Notes: a model not told the origin generated them from the sequence alone. A DNA stretch of 64,000 nt from an uncultured Porphyromonadaceae bacterium (GCA_900540625.1 UQGP01000001.1:192301-256300); one strand, 5' to 3'. Counted from the stretch's first letter, positions 53,000-62,688 are shown. Translations and numbers: made by a program.

Positions 53000-53066
53000 C
53001 GAATGAAATATTTGTCCGAAAACGGAATAATGCGTAAATTTACAAAATAATTCCGAGACAGACATT

Positions 53067-54104
53067 ATGGCATCCGCATCTACGACATTTGCCTCGCTGC
53101 GCGCCTCGCTCAAAAAGGGCGAGTACGCCCCCGTATACCTGCTTCATGGCGAGGAAGGCTACTTTATAGACGTGCTTACCAAGGACTTTGAGAATATACT
53201 CGATGAGGACGAAAAAGTCTTCAACCAGTACATCCTGTACGCGCCGCAGACCGATATGGCCGAAGTCGTGGATATCTGCCGCCGCTATCCGATGATGTCC
53301 GACCGCATTGTAGTGATACTCAAGGAAGCACAAAGCGTGCGCGCCGACCTGCTTGACAAATTGGCCAAATACGTATCGCAACCTTCGCCGTCGACCATTT
53401 TGGTGATATGCTCGCGCGGCGCCACGGCCAAGGGCAAGCAGTTGATGGCGGCCATCAAATCGTCCGGCGCCGTAGTCTTCGAATCAAAGAAAATCCCTGA
53501 GTACCAAATAGGTACACATATCGCAAATTTCATCAAGGAGCAAGGTCTGAACGTAGACCCCAAGGCTCTGGAAATGCTCAAGGAATACGTCGGCAATGAC
53601 CTCAGCCGTCTGTACAACGAGATTTCGAAGCTGACGACAATCCTGGGCCCGGGCGCGACGGTGACGCCGCAAGCCATCGAGCGAAATATCGGATACTCGA
53701 AGGAATACAATGCTTACGAGCTGGTAGACGCTCTGGCACAAAAGGATGCCTTGCGCGTATTCCGTATCGCAGACTATTTCCGCAGCAACCCCAAATCGAC
53801 GCCGCTGGTATTGGCCACGGCCGCAATATTCGGATTTTTCTCGGACTTACTGGTGTCGTGGTACACCCCGGACAAGGGCGACCGAGCGCAGATGCAAGCG
53901 CTGGGGCTGAAAAGTCCTTACCCGTTGAAGCGCTTTGCCGTAGGGCGCCGCAATTACAATGCCTCGCAGGTCATCGAGGTCATACGTGCGCTACGCCAAT
54001 TTGACGCGCAAAGCAAGGGCGCCGGGTCGCGCCAAAACGAGCACGCCCTGTTCCACGACCTTATGTACCATATACTTAGCGCAAAGGGATACCTCGGCGT
54101 ATAG
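53067..54104 (+). CDS. holA: DNA polymerase III subunit delta
   Basis: A 345-residue clamp-loader subunit that opens the sliding clamp on DNA. It has YLLHGEEGYFIDVL at the start of the AAA+-like domain, then the family pattern SPSTILVICSRGATAKGKQL and the central ALEMLKEYVGNDLSRLYNEISKL. It lacks an active ATP site, as expected for delta. It is transcribed divergently from the HsdR_N-like gene, an arrangement often conserved in this phylum. Confidence 0.94.
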   Translation: MASASTTFASLRASLKKGEYAPVYLLHGEEGYFIDVLTKDFENILDEDEKVFNQYILYAPQTDMAEVVDICRRYPMMSDRIVVILKEAQSVRADLLDKLAKYVSQPSPSTILVICSRGATAKGKQLMAAIKSSGAVVFESKKIPEYQIGTHIANFIKEQGLNVDPKALEMLKEYVGNDLSRLYNEISKLTTILGPGATVTPQAIERNIGYSKEYNAYELVDALAQKDALRVFRIADYFRSNPKSTPLVLATAAIFGFFSDLLVSWYTPDKGDRAQMQALGLKSPYPLKRFAVGRRNYNASQVIEVIRALRQFDAQSKGAGSRQNEHALFHDLMYHILSAKGYLGV

Positions 54105-54283
54105 GATAGCGAATTCCTGCGCGGCAACCAAGACACATTTGCGTCCGGCCAAAGATGTATAAGAGGTGTGCCCGAATAGCGAGTTCCGGCACGGGCGCTG
54201 TGTCAAAATGGCAATTACGGGAAGGGACACATCATAATGTGTACGCAGTGATATGGCCTACAACCTTTTACGTCCAAGTGTAT

Positions 54284-55135
54284 TTAACGGAAGCGGCGAA
54301 AACGCACAGTCATCGGCTGAGAGCCGAGGTTTAGTGTCAAAATCGAACCGCCTTCGTCGAGGGTGGCGTGTATCTGTCCGCCAAGTTCCGTTCCATCAGC
54401 GCAATACCATTGCAAGTCGTAGTCGCGGACAAAGGGCGTAGGCATCAGCCGTCCCTTGATGTCCATCGCGTGCCACATATCAGAGGTTTCGTAGCCGCTC
54501 AAATAGACGATGATATATCCGTCGCCGTCACGCAACGTTGCAATGCGCAGCGGGGCCAATGCCACCGTCCCCTCGACCCCGATATCGCTATCCATAAATT
54601 CCCATAATCCCTCGGTCATATCGGTACTTTCGGCCAAATACCGGGACAATTCGTCGCGAGTCATTGCATATCGACGTGGCACATAGCGATATACAATCGG
54701 CGCACGCGCCACCGCAGGCCGCACTCGGCTGTCATGTCGTACGACAATTGCACTGCCTACGGCAAAATCGATGTCCGTACCGGGTTCAATATCAAGCTCT
54801 TCGCCGTTGACGGCATATAAGCGCGTACCATACGCATTCTTGGCGATGCGCAACGATACGGGGACGGATGCTTCCTTGACATTTACTTCCCAACGGGCTA
54901 TCACACTGTCTGTTGCGGCGATATACCCGACTGTGGCCTTGTCTCCGTAAATATTGTCGCGACTGACGTCTATGTCAAGGCGTCGCACGTCGCCCGAAGC
55001 AGCATCGCGCCACTCAAGACTCCACGGCGCACGGCAACGCACATGCACGTCCGCAGCCTCGATAGGTGCCACGACCTGCGGACACAACGTATCCGTGACC
55101 ACGGCCAGTACGGCGAACAAGGCTGATGCAGGCAT
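54284..55135 (-). CDS. Secreted protein of unknown function
   Basis: A 283-residue protein with a short hydrophobic N-terminus (MPASALFAVLAVVTDTLC) that looks like a signal peptide. The mature part is beta-rich and acidic, with segments such as ITPRDELSRYLAE-like helices near residue 160 and a DGDGYIIVYLSGYE strand. No family recognised. It lies downstream of the WcaJ-like gene on the same strand with a 120-bp gap, which hints at but does not prove a role in polysaccharide work. Confidence 0.65.
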   Translation of the reverse strand: MPASALFAVLAVVTDTLCPQVVAPIEAADVHVRCRAPWSLEWRDAASGDVRRLDIDVSRDNIYGDKATVGYIAATDSVIARWEVNVKEASVPVSLRIAKNAYGTRLYAVNGEELDIEPGTDIDFAVGSAIVVRHDSRVRPAVARAPIVYRYVPRRYAMTRDELSRYLAESTDMTEGLWEFMDSDIGVEGTVALAPLRIATLRDGDGYIIVYLSGYETSDMWHAMDIKGRLMPTPFVRDYDLQWYCADGTELGGQIHATLDEGGSILTLNLGSQPMTVRFRRFR

Positions 55136-55257
55136 AAATTATTTGATAATCATTTGACAATATGCGGCTTATAACGCCATTGGCGATTCACCCGAAAAAT
55201 CGGCCGAACCCGAGCATTATGCCGCGTCGTGACATCATTTTCAGTAAGAGACAGGCG

Positions 55258-56676
55258 TCAGAAAGCGTTGGATTCGCCATGTATGGCATTAATCACCGTG
55301 CGAGCTATAATCTTCATATCCAGGAAGAAATGCCAGTGCTCGATGTACCACACATCGTACTCGACACGCTTCTCCATCTTCCATACTTCGTCCGTAAGAC
55401 CGCGATAGCCGTTGACCTGGGCCCATCCGGTGATGCCGGGCTTAACCACATGGCGCACCATATACTTGTCTATCAGTTGGGTATAGCTTTCGGTCTGTTT
55501 GAGCATATGCGGACGCGGTCCCACGACGGACATATCGCCGAGGAAGACGTTTATAAACTGGGGCAACTCGTCCAAAGATGTTTTGCGCAGGAAATCACCG
55601 ACTTTGGTCTTGCGCGGGTCATCCTTGGTGGCCTGAGCGGTATCTGCAGCCGCATTTACGCGCATCGTACGGAATTTCAAGCAATTGAATGTGCGTCCGC
55701 GGTATCCGGTACGTTTTTGTTTGAAGAACACCGGGCCGGGAGACGACAGCTTGATGGCTATAGCCACCGGAATCAATATGAGGGGGAAAAATATCAGGAA
55801 TATCGACGAGAATACGATATCAAAGAGGCGTTTGAGGCCGCGGTTGAGCGGATTGCTCAAGGGGTTGCGCAGAAGGCTCAGGACGTTCATTGCGCCGATG
55901 CTCCTGCTCTCGAAATGCCGGCGCACGTAGCGCGAAATCTGCGGCACATAGTAGAACGACACCACATTGTCGTCCGCAATTTTGAGTACACGCGACAGCG
56001 CCTGAGCTTTTTCGCCCGACCAAGCGAAGTATATCTCGTCGACATTATGCTCCTTGACATAAGCATCAAGCACGTCCAAAGAGCCGATGTACGGAGCCGG
56101 CAGCTCGCCTTCGGGCTTGTCGTCATCTATAAAGCCCATGATGCAAAAACCGTATCCGGCATCACTGTTCATTTCGTGGTACAGACGGTGCGCCGTGGTA
56201 TTGGTGCCGACTATGACCACTCGCACAAAATTACGTCCCTGGCTACGCATATGCTTGAGCATAAAGCGTGACAGTGTCCATCCCGCCGGCCATGCCACTA
56301 TCAGGACTCCGTAAAGAAGGCCATACGAAGCGACACCGAGGTTGTGGCCGAAGATTTCCTGCAAGGACAAAAAAGCAAGGCAATGCAGCCCTACGGCACG
56401 GAAGGCGCGTACGACCGTGTGGTCCAACAGGATAGTGCGGTAATTGTCGTGTTTCACAAATTGCACCGCCAGCGGCAGCAGACATGCAACGTTGCACAAT
56501 ACCCATCCGCGACATATATCTTCACCATATTGGCTACCCATTGCTATTGTCAGCCAATACAGCAGATTGACCATCAGGATATCCGCCATATTGAACAACG
56601 CCGGAATCCATGCGCCATATTTTCTGTATTTTCTTTTTTCAGTTCTTTCAATAAGTGATTTACTTGGCATACTCAA
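55258..56676 (-). CDS. Undecaprenyl-phosphate sugar phosphotransferase (WcaJ-like)
   Basis: A 472-residue polyisoprenyl-phosphate hexose-1-phosphate transferase that starts exopolysaccharide repeat units. Four N-terminal membrane helices, then a CoA-binding-like domain (VVIVGTNTTAHRLYHEM), a fifth hydrophobic segment (FDIVFSSIFLIFFPLILIPVAIAIKL) and the bacterial sugar transferase core: SSPGPVFFKQKRTGYRGRTFNCLKFRTM, RKTSLDELPQFINVFLGDMSVVGPRP and GITGWAQVNGYRG. It is not in a capsule cluster here. The upstream DUF349 gene is 180 bp away on the same strand. Confidence 0.92.
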   Translation of the reverse strand: MSMPSKSLIERTEKRKYRKYGAWIPALFNMADILMVNLLYWLTIAMGSQYGEDICRGWVLCNVACLLPLAVQFVKHDNYRTILLDHTVVRAFRAVGLHCLAFLSLQEIFGHNLGVASYGLLYGVLIVAWPAGWTLSRFMLKHMRSQGRNFVRVVIVGTNTTAHRLYHEMNSDAGYGFCIMGFIDDDKPEGELPAPYIGSLDVLDAYVKEHNVDEIYFAWSGEKAQALSRVLKIADDNVVSFYYVPQISRYVRRHFESRSIGAMNVLSLLRNPLSNPLNRGLKRLFDIVFSSIFLIFFPLILIPVAIAIKLSSPGPVFFKQKRTGYRGRTFNCLKFRTMRVNAAADTAQATKDDPRKTKVGDFLRKTSLDELPQFINVFLGDMSVVGPRPHMLKQTESYTQLIDKYMVRHVVKPGITGWAQVNGYRGLTDEVWKMEKRVEYDVWYIEHWHFFLDMKIIARTVINAIHGESNAF

Positions 56677-56810
56677 TAGGTTTTGTCAATACAACATCTA
56701 ATCCGTTGTCAAATTTGCTTGGCGTATTTGGTTTCGTACATTGATTGTCCATGGTCGATTGTTGACGGCAACGGATAAGTTACGGCTCTTTAGAGTTATA
56801 ATATATTTTT

Positions 56811-56839
56811 CCGGGCAGTACGGCAGGTGTACTGCCCGG
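56811..56839. terminator. Hairpin downstream of the DUF349 gene
   Basis: Perfect 11-bp arms CCGGGCAGTAC/GTACTGCCCGG around a 7-nt loop, 16 bp beyond the DUF349 stop. No T-tract follows on the minus strand, so it may rely on other factors or stabilise the 3' end. Confidence 0.6.
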
Positions 56840-56854
56840 AAGTTATGAGATCTG

Positions 56855-58783
56855 TTATGAAAGTTTGTCGTCTACCAGACGCATACGCTGCTCGATGTCA
56901 GCGATTTCGGCTTCGAGGCGGCGCATCTTGCCTTCGATGTCGCGCACCAGCGAGTCGCCGCTCTTGCTCTTGGACGATAGGAATCCGAGGTTATTGGCGT
57001 ATGTACGCAATTCCTGACGGCGTGCGTCCAAGGCACGAGCCATACGCTCGCGTTCGCGTCCCAGGCGGTCTTTGTCGCCTGCCATTTCGGACAGGTTGCT
57101 ATTGAATTTCTCCATACGTTCGCGGCTCTGACGCAGGTCATACTGGCGACGTACTTCGTCTATGCGCTTGCGGAAAGCATCGTATACCGCATCTTTCTCC
57201 TTGAAGGGGACGTGGCCTATGCTCTTCCATTGCTCTTGCAGGTCGGCTATCAGCTTGCGAGCTTCGTCCTTGGGCGTCTCGGCGGTGATTTCGTCAAGTC
57301 GTTTGATGAGGTCTCGCTTGGCTTGCAGGTTGGCCAATTCGGTCTGACGTGCGCCCTTGGCCTGTGCCTTTTTGTTTGCGAAGAAGGCGTCGCAAGCTTT
57401 CTGGAAACGGGCCCAGACGGTATCGCTCTGTTTCTTGGGTACCGAGCCTATGGTCTTCCATTCTTTCTGCATTTCGACGAGGCGATCGGTGGTCTTGCGC
57501 CAGTCGGTGCTGGTGCTCAGGGTCTCGGCTTCTTCGGCCAATGCGGTCTTACGTGCCAGATTGGCAGCCATTTCCTCCTTGATACGGCGGAAGAATGCGG
57601 CCTTGGACTCGAAGAATTTGTCGCAAGTGGCGCGGAAACGATTGAAGAGCGTATTGTTGACCTTGCGCGAGGCATATCCGAGTTTCTTCCACTCTTCTTG
57701 CGCCTCAAGTATCTGCTTGGTCATATCTTCCCAAGCCGGGAAGGTCTTCAACGACTCGAAATCGAAGGCTTCGATGCGTTCGCACAATGCGGTTTTGCCG
57801 GCTTCGTTCTCGGCTTCGCGTGCCTTGCGCTCCTCGAAAAATGCCTGGTAGCGTTTATTGACTACGGCGCAGGCGTCCTTGAATTTGCTCCAAATTTCTT
57901 CGCGCAATTCCTTGGCTACGGGACCTATTTCGCGCCATTTGTTGTGAAGTTCCTGTACACGTTTGAAGGCGACGATGATGTCTGCTTCGTCGGCCAGGGC
58001 CTCGGCTTCTTTTATCAGCAACTCCTTGGACTCAAGGTTTTTCTTGAAGTCGTAGTCGCGCAGTTCTTTATTGATTTTCAGGTTGTCGCTGTATCTTTCG
58101 CGCGCCTCTTGGAAGCGTTTCCATACGGCGGTCTCCTCGGTCGGCGGCACATCGCCTATGGCATTGAAGGCATCCTGTAACTCGCGATATGTCGGGAAGT
58201 TACGCCCCACATTGTCCGTATCGTCGGCCAGCGCATTGATTTTTTCGATGATATCGTTTTTGCGTTCGAGGTTGGTCAGACGCACGGCCTCCTGCTGAGC
58301 CAAGTACTCGTTTTTCTTGACGCGCACGGCTTCGACAAGCGCCGATACACGGCTTTCGGTGTCGTCTTCGGGCGCGGTAAAGTCCTCGGGGGCATTGCCT
58401 TCGGCCGTCCATGCTGCGCGAAGTTCTTCGACGTGCTTGTTGCGTAAGGTGGATGCTTGCAGGCGCAAACGCGACACAACGTCGCGCGAAATCTCGGCGG
58501 CGGGTCCGTCGGCAAGTGCTTGCAGGGCCTCGATGACGCCTTCCACTGTATCCGGCAAGGTGTGACGTGTGTGTTCAGGCTCGACGGAAGCCAAGTCTTC
58601 GGACTGCGGCTTTTCCGCCTGAGTTTCAGTCGTTTTAGCTCCTTGTTCGGCATCGACAGACGATGCGACGGCAGCCGGTTCCTGAGTCTCGGGCGTCGTC
58701 GTTTCTTTAATGCCTTCGGAGGTTGATAGGGGTTGGTCTTGGGCTTGAGGAGCCGCGCCAACAGGATCGTCACACTTTTCCAT
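56855..58783 (-). CDS. DUF349 repeat protein
   Basis: A 642-residue, highly charged, mostly helical protein. An acidic low-complexity N-terminus (about 1-75) is followed by about five DUF349 repeats, each with a WKxIGxVP-like core (WREIGPVAKE, WKKLGYASRK, WKTIGSVPKK, WKSIGHVPFK). The end is a coiled-coil (KMRRLEAEIADIEQRM). DUF349 proteins are widespread in Bacteroidetes with no settled function; nucleic-acid or cytoskeletal roles are only proposed. The long empty region upstream probably holds its promoter. Confidence 0.88.
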   Translation of the reverse strand: MEKCDDPVGAAPQAQDQPLSTSEGIKETTTPETQEPAAVASSVDAEQGAKTTETQAEKPQSEDLASVEPEHTRHTLPDTVEGVIEALQALADGPAAEISRDVVSRLRLQASTLRNKHVEELRAAWTAEGNAPEDFTAPEDDTESRVSALVEAVRVKKNEYLAQQEAVRLTNLERKNDIIEKINALADDTDNVGRNFPTYRELQDAFNAIGDVPPTEETAVWKRFQEARERYSDNLKINKELRDYDFKKNLESKELLIKEAEALADEADIIVAFKRVQELHNKWREIGPVAKELREEIWSKFKDACAVVNKRYQAFFEERKAREAENEAGKTALCERIEAFDFESLKTFPAWEDMTKQILEAQEEWKKLGYASRKVNNTLFNRFRATCDKFFESKAAFFRRIKEEMAANLARKTALAEEAETLSTSTDWRKTTDRLVEMQKEWKTIGSVPKKQSDTVWARFQKACDAFFANKKAQAKGARQTELANLQAKRDLIKRLDEITAETPKDEARKLIADLQEQWKSIGHVPFKEKDAVYDAFRKRIDEVRRQYDLRQSRERMEKFNSNLSEMAGDKDRLGRERERMARALDARRQELRTYANNLGFLSSKSKSGDSLVRDIEGKMRRLEAEIADIEQRMRLVDDKLS

Positions 58784-59677
58784 ATATTACAATTATAGGT
58801 TTTGGGGCAGGTTTGACCCGCGCCCCGATGAGGTTGTGGTTAGTAAATCATACGTGCGTTTGCACACCCCAAAATTAACCATTTTTTTTCTAATACAGAT
58901 TATTTTAAGCAAAAAAAACGGCTTTTTGAATGTCGAATGACGCGCGGCAAACGCCAAGCATCAGGGCGCCCCCTTTTTTTGAGGAGTTTTTTGCCGGGAG
59001 GGAGCTTTTAGGAAATCCGGGGAATTTGAAATTTTTTAGGTGTCTTCGGGGCTTTGAGCCCGGGGTGAGCGGCCGGCGCTATTTCACGGTTGTCCGAAAG
59101 TGTCGTCGCGGCGACGGACGTTTAGCATTTTTCGCTTCATTTTTTCCACCGAAACTACTTCGGGATTTCCGCTTTTTCTGCCCCGCTTTTTTTCAAACTT
59201 CAACTGCTCTCTGTCACGCGAGCGCGGCCGAGCGTCAGCGAGGCAAAAAACTTCTCTCTATACTCTCTCTCTTAAATATTATTTATATTATTATATTATT
59301 TATATTCTTATGTTGTTGTTAGTCGCTTGTTAGGGCCTTGCTGACGGTATGTTGGAGTCTTGTTGACGGTTTGTTGTAAGGAGTTTCATCGAGCACTCCG
59401 TTGCTTTTGCTAACGTGCTTTTTCATCGGTATTTATCTGTGTTATTTGGGGTGTTGACTCTTTATCAAATACGGTCTGTATTTCAGCCCGCGATTATACC
59501 TGTGGTTTTACCGGTAAAATTACGATAAATCGTTCGATTTTGCGAGTCCGAAAAGGGTAAACAAACGCGGATGACACCATCCGAAGATGACGTCATCCGC
59601 AGTTTATGTCGTTTGCCTTTGGCCGGGAAGTCTGCCTGCAAAAGCTATGCAAGGCACTCCCGACTCTACCGAGGTTT
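58784..59677. other. Long intergenic region between the DUF349 and OmpA genes
   Basis: Nearly 900 bases without a convincing gene. The left end has a possible -7 element for DUF349 (minus-strand TAATTTTG at 58870-58877). The middle is a mix of T-rich and GC-rich words and low-complexity TAT runs (about 59270-59310). A 14-bp palindrome TTTTACCGGTAAAA is at 59506-59519. The right end holds the OmpA terminator. No tRNA, riboswitch or known sRNA was recognised. Confidence 0.5.
59567..59600 (-). terminator. Probable terminator of the OmpA-like gene
   Basis: GCGGATGAC/GTCATCCGC 9-bp arms around a 16-nt loop; on the minus strand GTTTGTTTACCC follows. It lies about 80 bp past the stop codon. Confidence 0.55.
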
Positions 59678-60382
59678 TTACTTCAGCGTACCGGCTTCGG
59701 CCTGCTGAATCATTTCCTGACTGGCGGTGATGTAGATTTCGACGCGACGATTCATGGCGCGGCCTTCGGGGGTGTCGTTGGAGGCTACATAGTCCTGCAT
59801 GGGCAGACCCTGAGCTGTCAGACGGTTGGCATCTACACCGCTATTGATAAGATAGTTGCGTACGGTATTGGCACGCTGACCCGAAAGTTTTTGGTTCACC
59901 TCGAAGCTGCCGGTATTGTCGGTAAATCCATAGATTTGGACATTGGTGCCGGGATTGTTGTTGAGGTTGGTGGCAAAACCGGTGAGGTCGTTCTTGGCCT
60001 GAGCGTTGAGGGCATACTTGCCTGTCTGGAAAAGGATACCGCCGTCAAACGTAACCTTGATGGCTTGCAGGCCGTTTTGGTCGGTAGTCTGCTCTACCTT
60101 AGCCTGATTGGCCAGCTGCTCCTCGAGCTGCTTCTGCTGCTTGTCCATCTTATTGCCGATGAGTGCGCCCGCACCTGCGCCGACGGCAGCACCAATGGCG
60201 CTGCCGATGCCGGCACCTTTGCCGCCGCCGATAAGAGCACCGATGCCGGCGCCTACGGCTGCACCGCCGCCACCGCCGATAAGAGCGCCTTTACCCGTAT
60301 TGGTCATGGAGTTACATGCTGTTTCACCTACAAGCAATGCGCCTGCAACGGCTACAATGCCTACGTAACGTAATGCTTTCAT
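59678..60382 (-). CDS. OmpA-family protein with glycine-zipper domain
   Basis: A 234-residue envelope protein. The signal sequence contains a lipobox-like LVGETACNS, so it is probably a lipoprotein. Next is a glycine-zipper region (GGGGGAAVGAGIGALIGGGKGAGIG and similar), then an OmpA-type peptidoglycan-binding domain (about 105-215) with VQIYGFTDNTGSFEVNQKLSGQRANTVRNYLI and NRRVEIYI. It would anchor the outer membrane to the wall. ATG 60382 is chosen for the signal peptide. A -7 element lies about 90 bp upstream. Confidence 0.92.
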   Translation of the reverse strand: MKALRYVGIVAVAGALLVGETACNSMTNTGKGALIGGGGGAAVGAGIGALIGGGKGAGIGSAIGAAVGAGAGALIGNKMDKQQKQLEEQLANQAKVEQTTDQNGLQAIKVTFDGGILFQTGKYALNAQAKNDLTGFATNLNNNPGTNVQIYGFTDNTGSFEVNQKLSGQRANTVRNYLINSGVDANRLTAQGLPMQDYVASNDTPEGRAMNRRVEIYITASQEMIQQAEAGTLK

Positions 60383-60468
60383 AATTAATCTGTTCTTTAT
60401 ATTGATTAAACTTATATATCCTGAATATATTCGCATATACCGCGAAGCCTTGCGGTTATACCCAAATA

Positions 60469-60476
60469 CAAAATTA
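60469..60476 (-). promoter_or_regulatory. -7 element for the OmpA-like gene
   Basis: The minus strand reads TAATTTTG; no clear -33 element is present. Confidence 0.4.
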
Positions 60477-60520
60477 GCGTTTTTTCGGCAATACACGGCG
60501 CTACCCTCAGGAATATTTGC

Positions 60521-60529
60521 TAAATTTGC
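60521..60529 (+). promoter_or_regulatory. -7 element for the EamA transporter gene
   Basis: TAAATTTGC is a perfect TANNTTTGC. The leader would be about 85 nt. Confidence 0.5.
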
Positions 60530-60621
60530 ACATTATAACAGTCGGCAGATGCCGGCAGCCGAACGGCCACCGAAAATCGACCGACACCCTATATAGAAAC
60601 GCCCAAAAGACCCATAAAAAT

Positions 60622-61569
60622 ATGACACTGAAAACTGACAATGCACCTTCCGGACGAGCCTCGCACAGCCCCGCCTTATGGCTGGTACATATCGCCGCAC
60701 TCATATTCGTGCTGATGTGGGGCGTGTCTTTCGTGTCCACCAGAGTTCTGATACTGCACCACATGGGTCCGGTAGAAATATACGTCTACCGCTTTGCCGT
60801 GGCCTACCTGATGATTCTGCTCATCAGCCACAAGCGCTTCCGCTCGTACTCGTGGCGCGACGAATGGCGCTTCATGCTATGCGGTCTCAGCGCCGGCTCG
60901 ATATACTTCATCGCCGAGAACACAGCGCTGGAATACACCTTCACCACCAACGTCTCGCTGCTGACATCGCTGTCGCCGCTGATCACAATATTCCTACTGG
61001 CGTTCATCTACAAATCCGAGAAGCCCGGCCGGGGCATGGTATTGGGCAGTTTCGTGGCATTCATCGGCGCCGCCTGCGTCATATTCAATTCGTCATCGTC
61101 AGATACCGAAACAGCGAGCAACCCTCTATTAGGTGACACCCTCAGCATCGCCGCCGCATTCTCTTGGGCCGTATACAGCATCATCCTGCGAGGGCTAAGC
61201 GCCAATTACGATGTATGGTTCATCACGCGAAAGACCTTCTTCTATGGCGTAATCACCGCCCTACCCTTCCTGGCCTTCGGACCGCAACTGAACAACCCTA
61301 TAGAACTGCTGTCGGACACGATGGTGCTTACCAACCTGCTGTTCCTCAGCGTAGGATGCTCGGCCGTAGCCTACCTGCTATGGTCGCTGTGCGTACGCCA
61401 CCTTGGCGCTGTCACCGCCAACAATTACATGTACCTGCAAGCCGTGGTCACTATGATTGCGGCATATTTCATCGTCAACGAACCTATCACCGCCATCGGC
61501 ATCATCGGATGTGCTCTGGTCATCGGCGGCCTTTGGATAGGCGAAAAGCTCAACCACCGCCCTAACTGA
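60622..61569 (+). CDS. DMT-superfamily transporter (EamA)
   Basis: A 315-residue inner-membrane protein with ten hydrophobic segments in two EamA repeats. FVLMWGVSFVSTRVLI opens the first, and TLSIAAAFSWAVYSIILRGL the second; LQAVVTMIAAYFIVNEPITAIGIIGCALVIGGLWI closes it. Such proteins export metabolites or drugs; substrate unknown. ATG 60622 is chosen because upstream codons would start inside the -7 element region and add a basic non-membrane stretch. Confidence 0.9.
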   Translation: MTLKTDNAPSGRASHSPALWLVHIAALIFVLMWGVSFVSTRVLILHHMGPVEIYVYRFAVAYLMILLISHKRFRSYSWRDEWRFMLCGLSAGSIYFIAENTALEYTFTTNVSLLTSLSPLITIFLLAFIYKSEKPGRGMVLGSFVAFIGAACVIFNSSSSDTETASNPLLGDTLSIAAAFSWAVYSIILRGLSANYDVWFITRKTFFYGVITALPFLAFGPQLNNPIELLSDTMVLTNLLFLSVGCSAVAYLLWSLCVRHLGAVTANNYMYLQAVVTMIAAYFIVNEPITAIGIIGCALVIGGLWIGEKLNHRPN

Positions 61570-61655
61570 CACATATCCGAATACACTGCGGCGCCATCGG
61601 CATTCAAAGTCCACCGATGGCGCCGCAGCGCATTTTTGCGGTTGGTCTCGAAGCG

Positions 61656-62228
61656 TCACTGCTCGGGATTAAGCACAAAACGCGCTTCCTCGGCCAGCAT
61701 GGACGCCACGTGCCGCGTGAGCGGACACTCGCGTTGCGCCTCGGCCAGGGCCACGCGAAGGCCCAAAGCGGCGTCCTTGTACACCAGATTGAACGCCAGA
61801 CGCACCGCCGCATAGCGCAGCAGGTCGGCGTCCTCGCGCTCGCTCAATTCGCCCACCAACTCCGCCGCCCACGGCTGATGCCTCAGCTGACGATGGCACA
61901 AGATATCCACGTCCTCTGTACTGCGGCATTGACCCAGCCAACGGCGCGCGCGCTCCCCGGTCATATCATCGCGAGGGCAAATCATAGGCGCCAGGAGGCG
62001 GCTCTCGCGAGTGCTGTCATTGTCCCAGAGCATCTGCGCCAATGTCGCCGTGTGCGACGTCACGGACGCCACCTCGTCCAACTGCGGCAGCGTCAGGCCG
62101 AATATTATTCGGTACGGGCAGCCGCCACGCCGCAAAGCCTCGGCCACCACGCCATTGCGCAGCGCAAACATACGCCGCTTCACATTCTGCATATCGCCGA
62201 ATTCGGGATCGTTTTTATCAAAAATCAT
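61656..62228 (-). CDS. AlkD-like HEAT-repeat protein (DNA alkylation repair-related)
   Basis: About 190 residues, all helical. The pattern RRMFALRNGVVAEALRRGGCPYRIIFGLTLPQLDEVA, then LWDNDSTRESRLLAPMI and RRWLGQC, resembles the compact AlkD-related HEAT proteins common in Bacteroidetes. True AlkD removes bulky alkylated bases; catalytic residues could not be confirmed here, so glycosylase activity is open. ATG 62228 (MIFDKNDPEFGDMQ) is preferred; an internal ATG at 62192 is possible. Confidence 0.7.
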   Translation of the reverse strand: MIFDKNDPEFGDMQNVKRRMFALRNGVVAEALRRGGCPYRIIFGLTLPQLDEVASVTSHTATLAQMLWDNDSTRESRLLAPMICPRDDMTGERARRWLGQCRSTEDVDILCHRQLRHQPWAAELVGELSEREDADLLRYAAVRLAFNLVYKDAALGLRVALAEAQRECPLTRHVASMLAEEARFVLNPEQ

Positions 62229-62379
62229 AGTTATTACTCTTATACATAACAGGATAGGCACGCCAAGCAGTCGAGGCATCCTCGCGCCGTGTCGTCACAC
62301 GGACAGCGCCGAATCTTCGCCGGACAGCATCGTTTTGTCGCCGGAATATGCCGCTATGTGCAGCCTTTTTTTCAGTCCG

Positions 62380-62387
62380 CAAATTTA
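62380..62387 (-). promoter_or_regulatory. -7 element for the AlkD-like gene
   Basis: The minus strand reads TAAATTTG, 150 bp before the start codon; no -33 match. Confidence 0.4.
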
Positions 62388-62423
62388 CCACAAAAATTTT
62401 TTTCGGTGAAATTTGTCCAAAAA

Positions 62424-62456
62424 TTTGGCCGTTCCGAAAAAACATCGTACCTTTGC
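62424..62456 (+). promoter_or_regulatory. Promoter for tRNA-Lys
   Basis: TTTG (62424-62427), a 20-bp spacer and TACCTTTGC (62448-62456): a full consensus promoter about 45 bp before the tRNA. Confidence 0.78.
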
Positions 62457-62503
62457 AACGCTTTTGAGGGACAACATCGCCCGCGGCGATGCCTCCATAG
62501 CGA

Positions 62504-62576
62504 GATTCGCTAGCTCAGTTGGTAGAGCACAACACTTTTAATGTTGGGGTCCTGGGTTCGAACCCCAGGCGGATCA
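62504..62576 (+). tRNA. tRNA-Lys (anticodon TTT)
   Basis: A 73-nt tRNA: acceptor GATTCGC with GCGGATC (one G-U), D arm GCTCAGTTGGTAGAGC, anticodon arm CAACA/TGTTG with loop CTTTTAA (anticodon TTT), T arm CTGGG TTCGAAC CCCAG, discriminator A. CCA is not encoded. Confidence 0.97.
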
Positions 62577-62581
62577 CTTCA

Positions 62582-62619
62582 AAGAGTCAAGACTTTCCGA
62601 AGTCCTGACTCTTTTTTTT
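62582..62619 (+). terminator. Terminator of tRNA-Lys
   Basis: AAGAGTCAAGACTT pairs with AAGTCCTGACTCTT (one A-C mismatch) around TCCG, followed by a run of Ts. Confidence 0.9.
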
Positions 62620-62688
62620 GTGTATCGATTTCTTGTGGTAAAAGCTCCCGGCAAAAGCGTTTTGACTAATGCGACGTCGGGGCGTCAG

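Noticed and set aside
58930..59322. Possible 130-residue protein in the long intergenic gap
   Set aside because: Phe/Arg-rich start and an Ile/Leu/Cys tail from TAT runs; codon pattern unlike any neighbour and no ribosome site.
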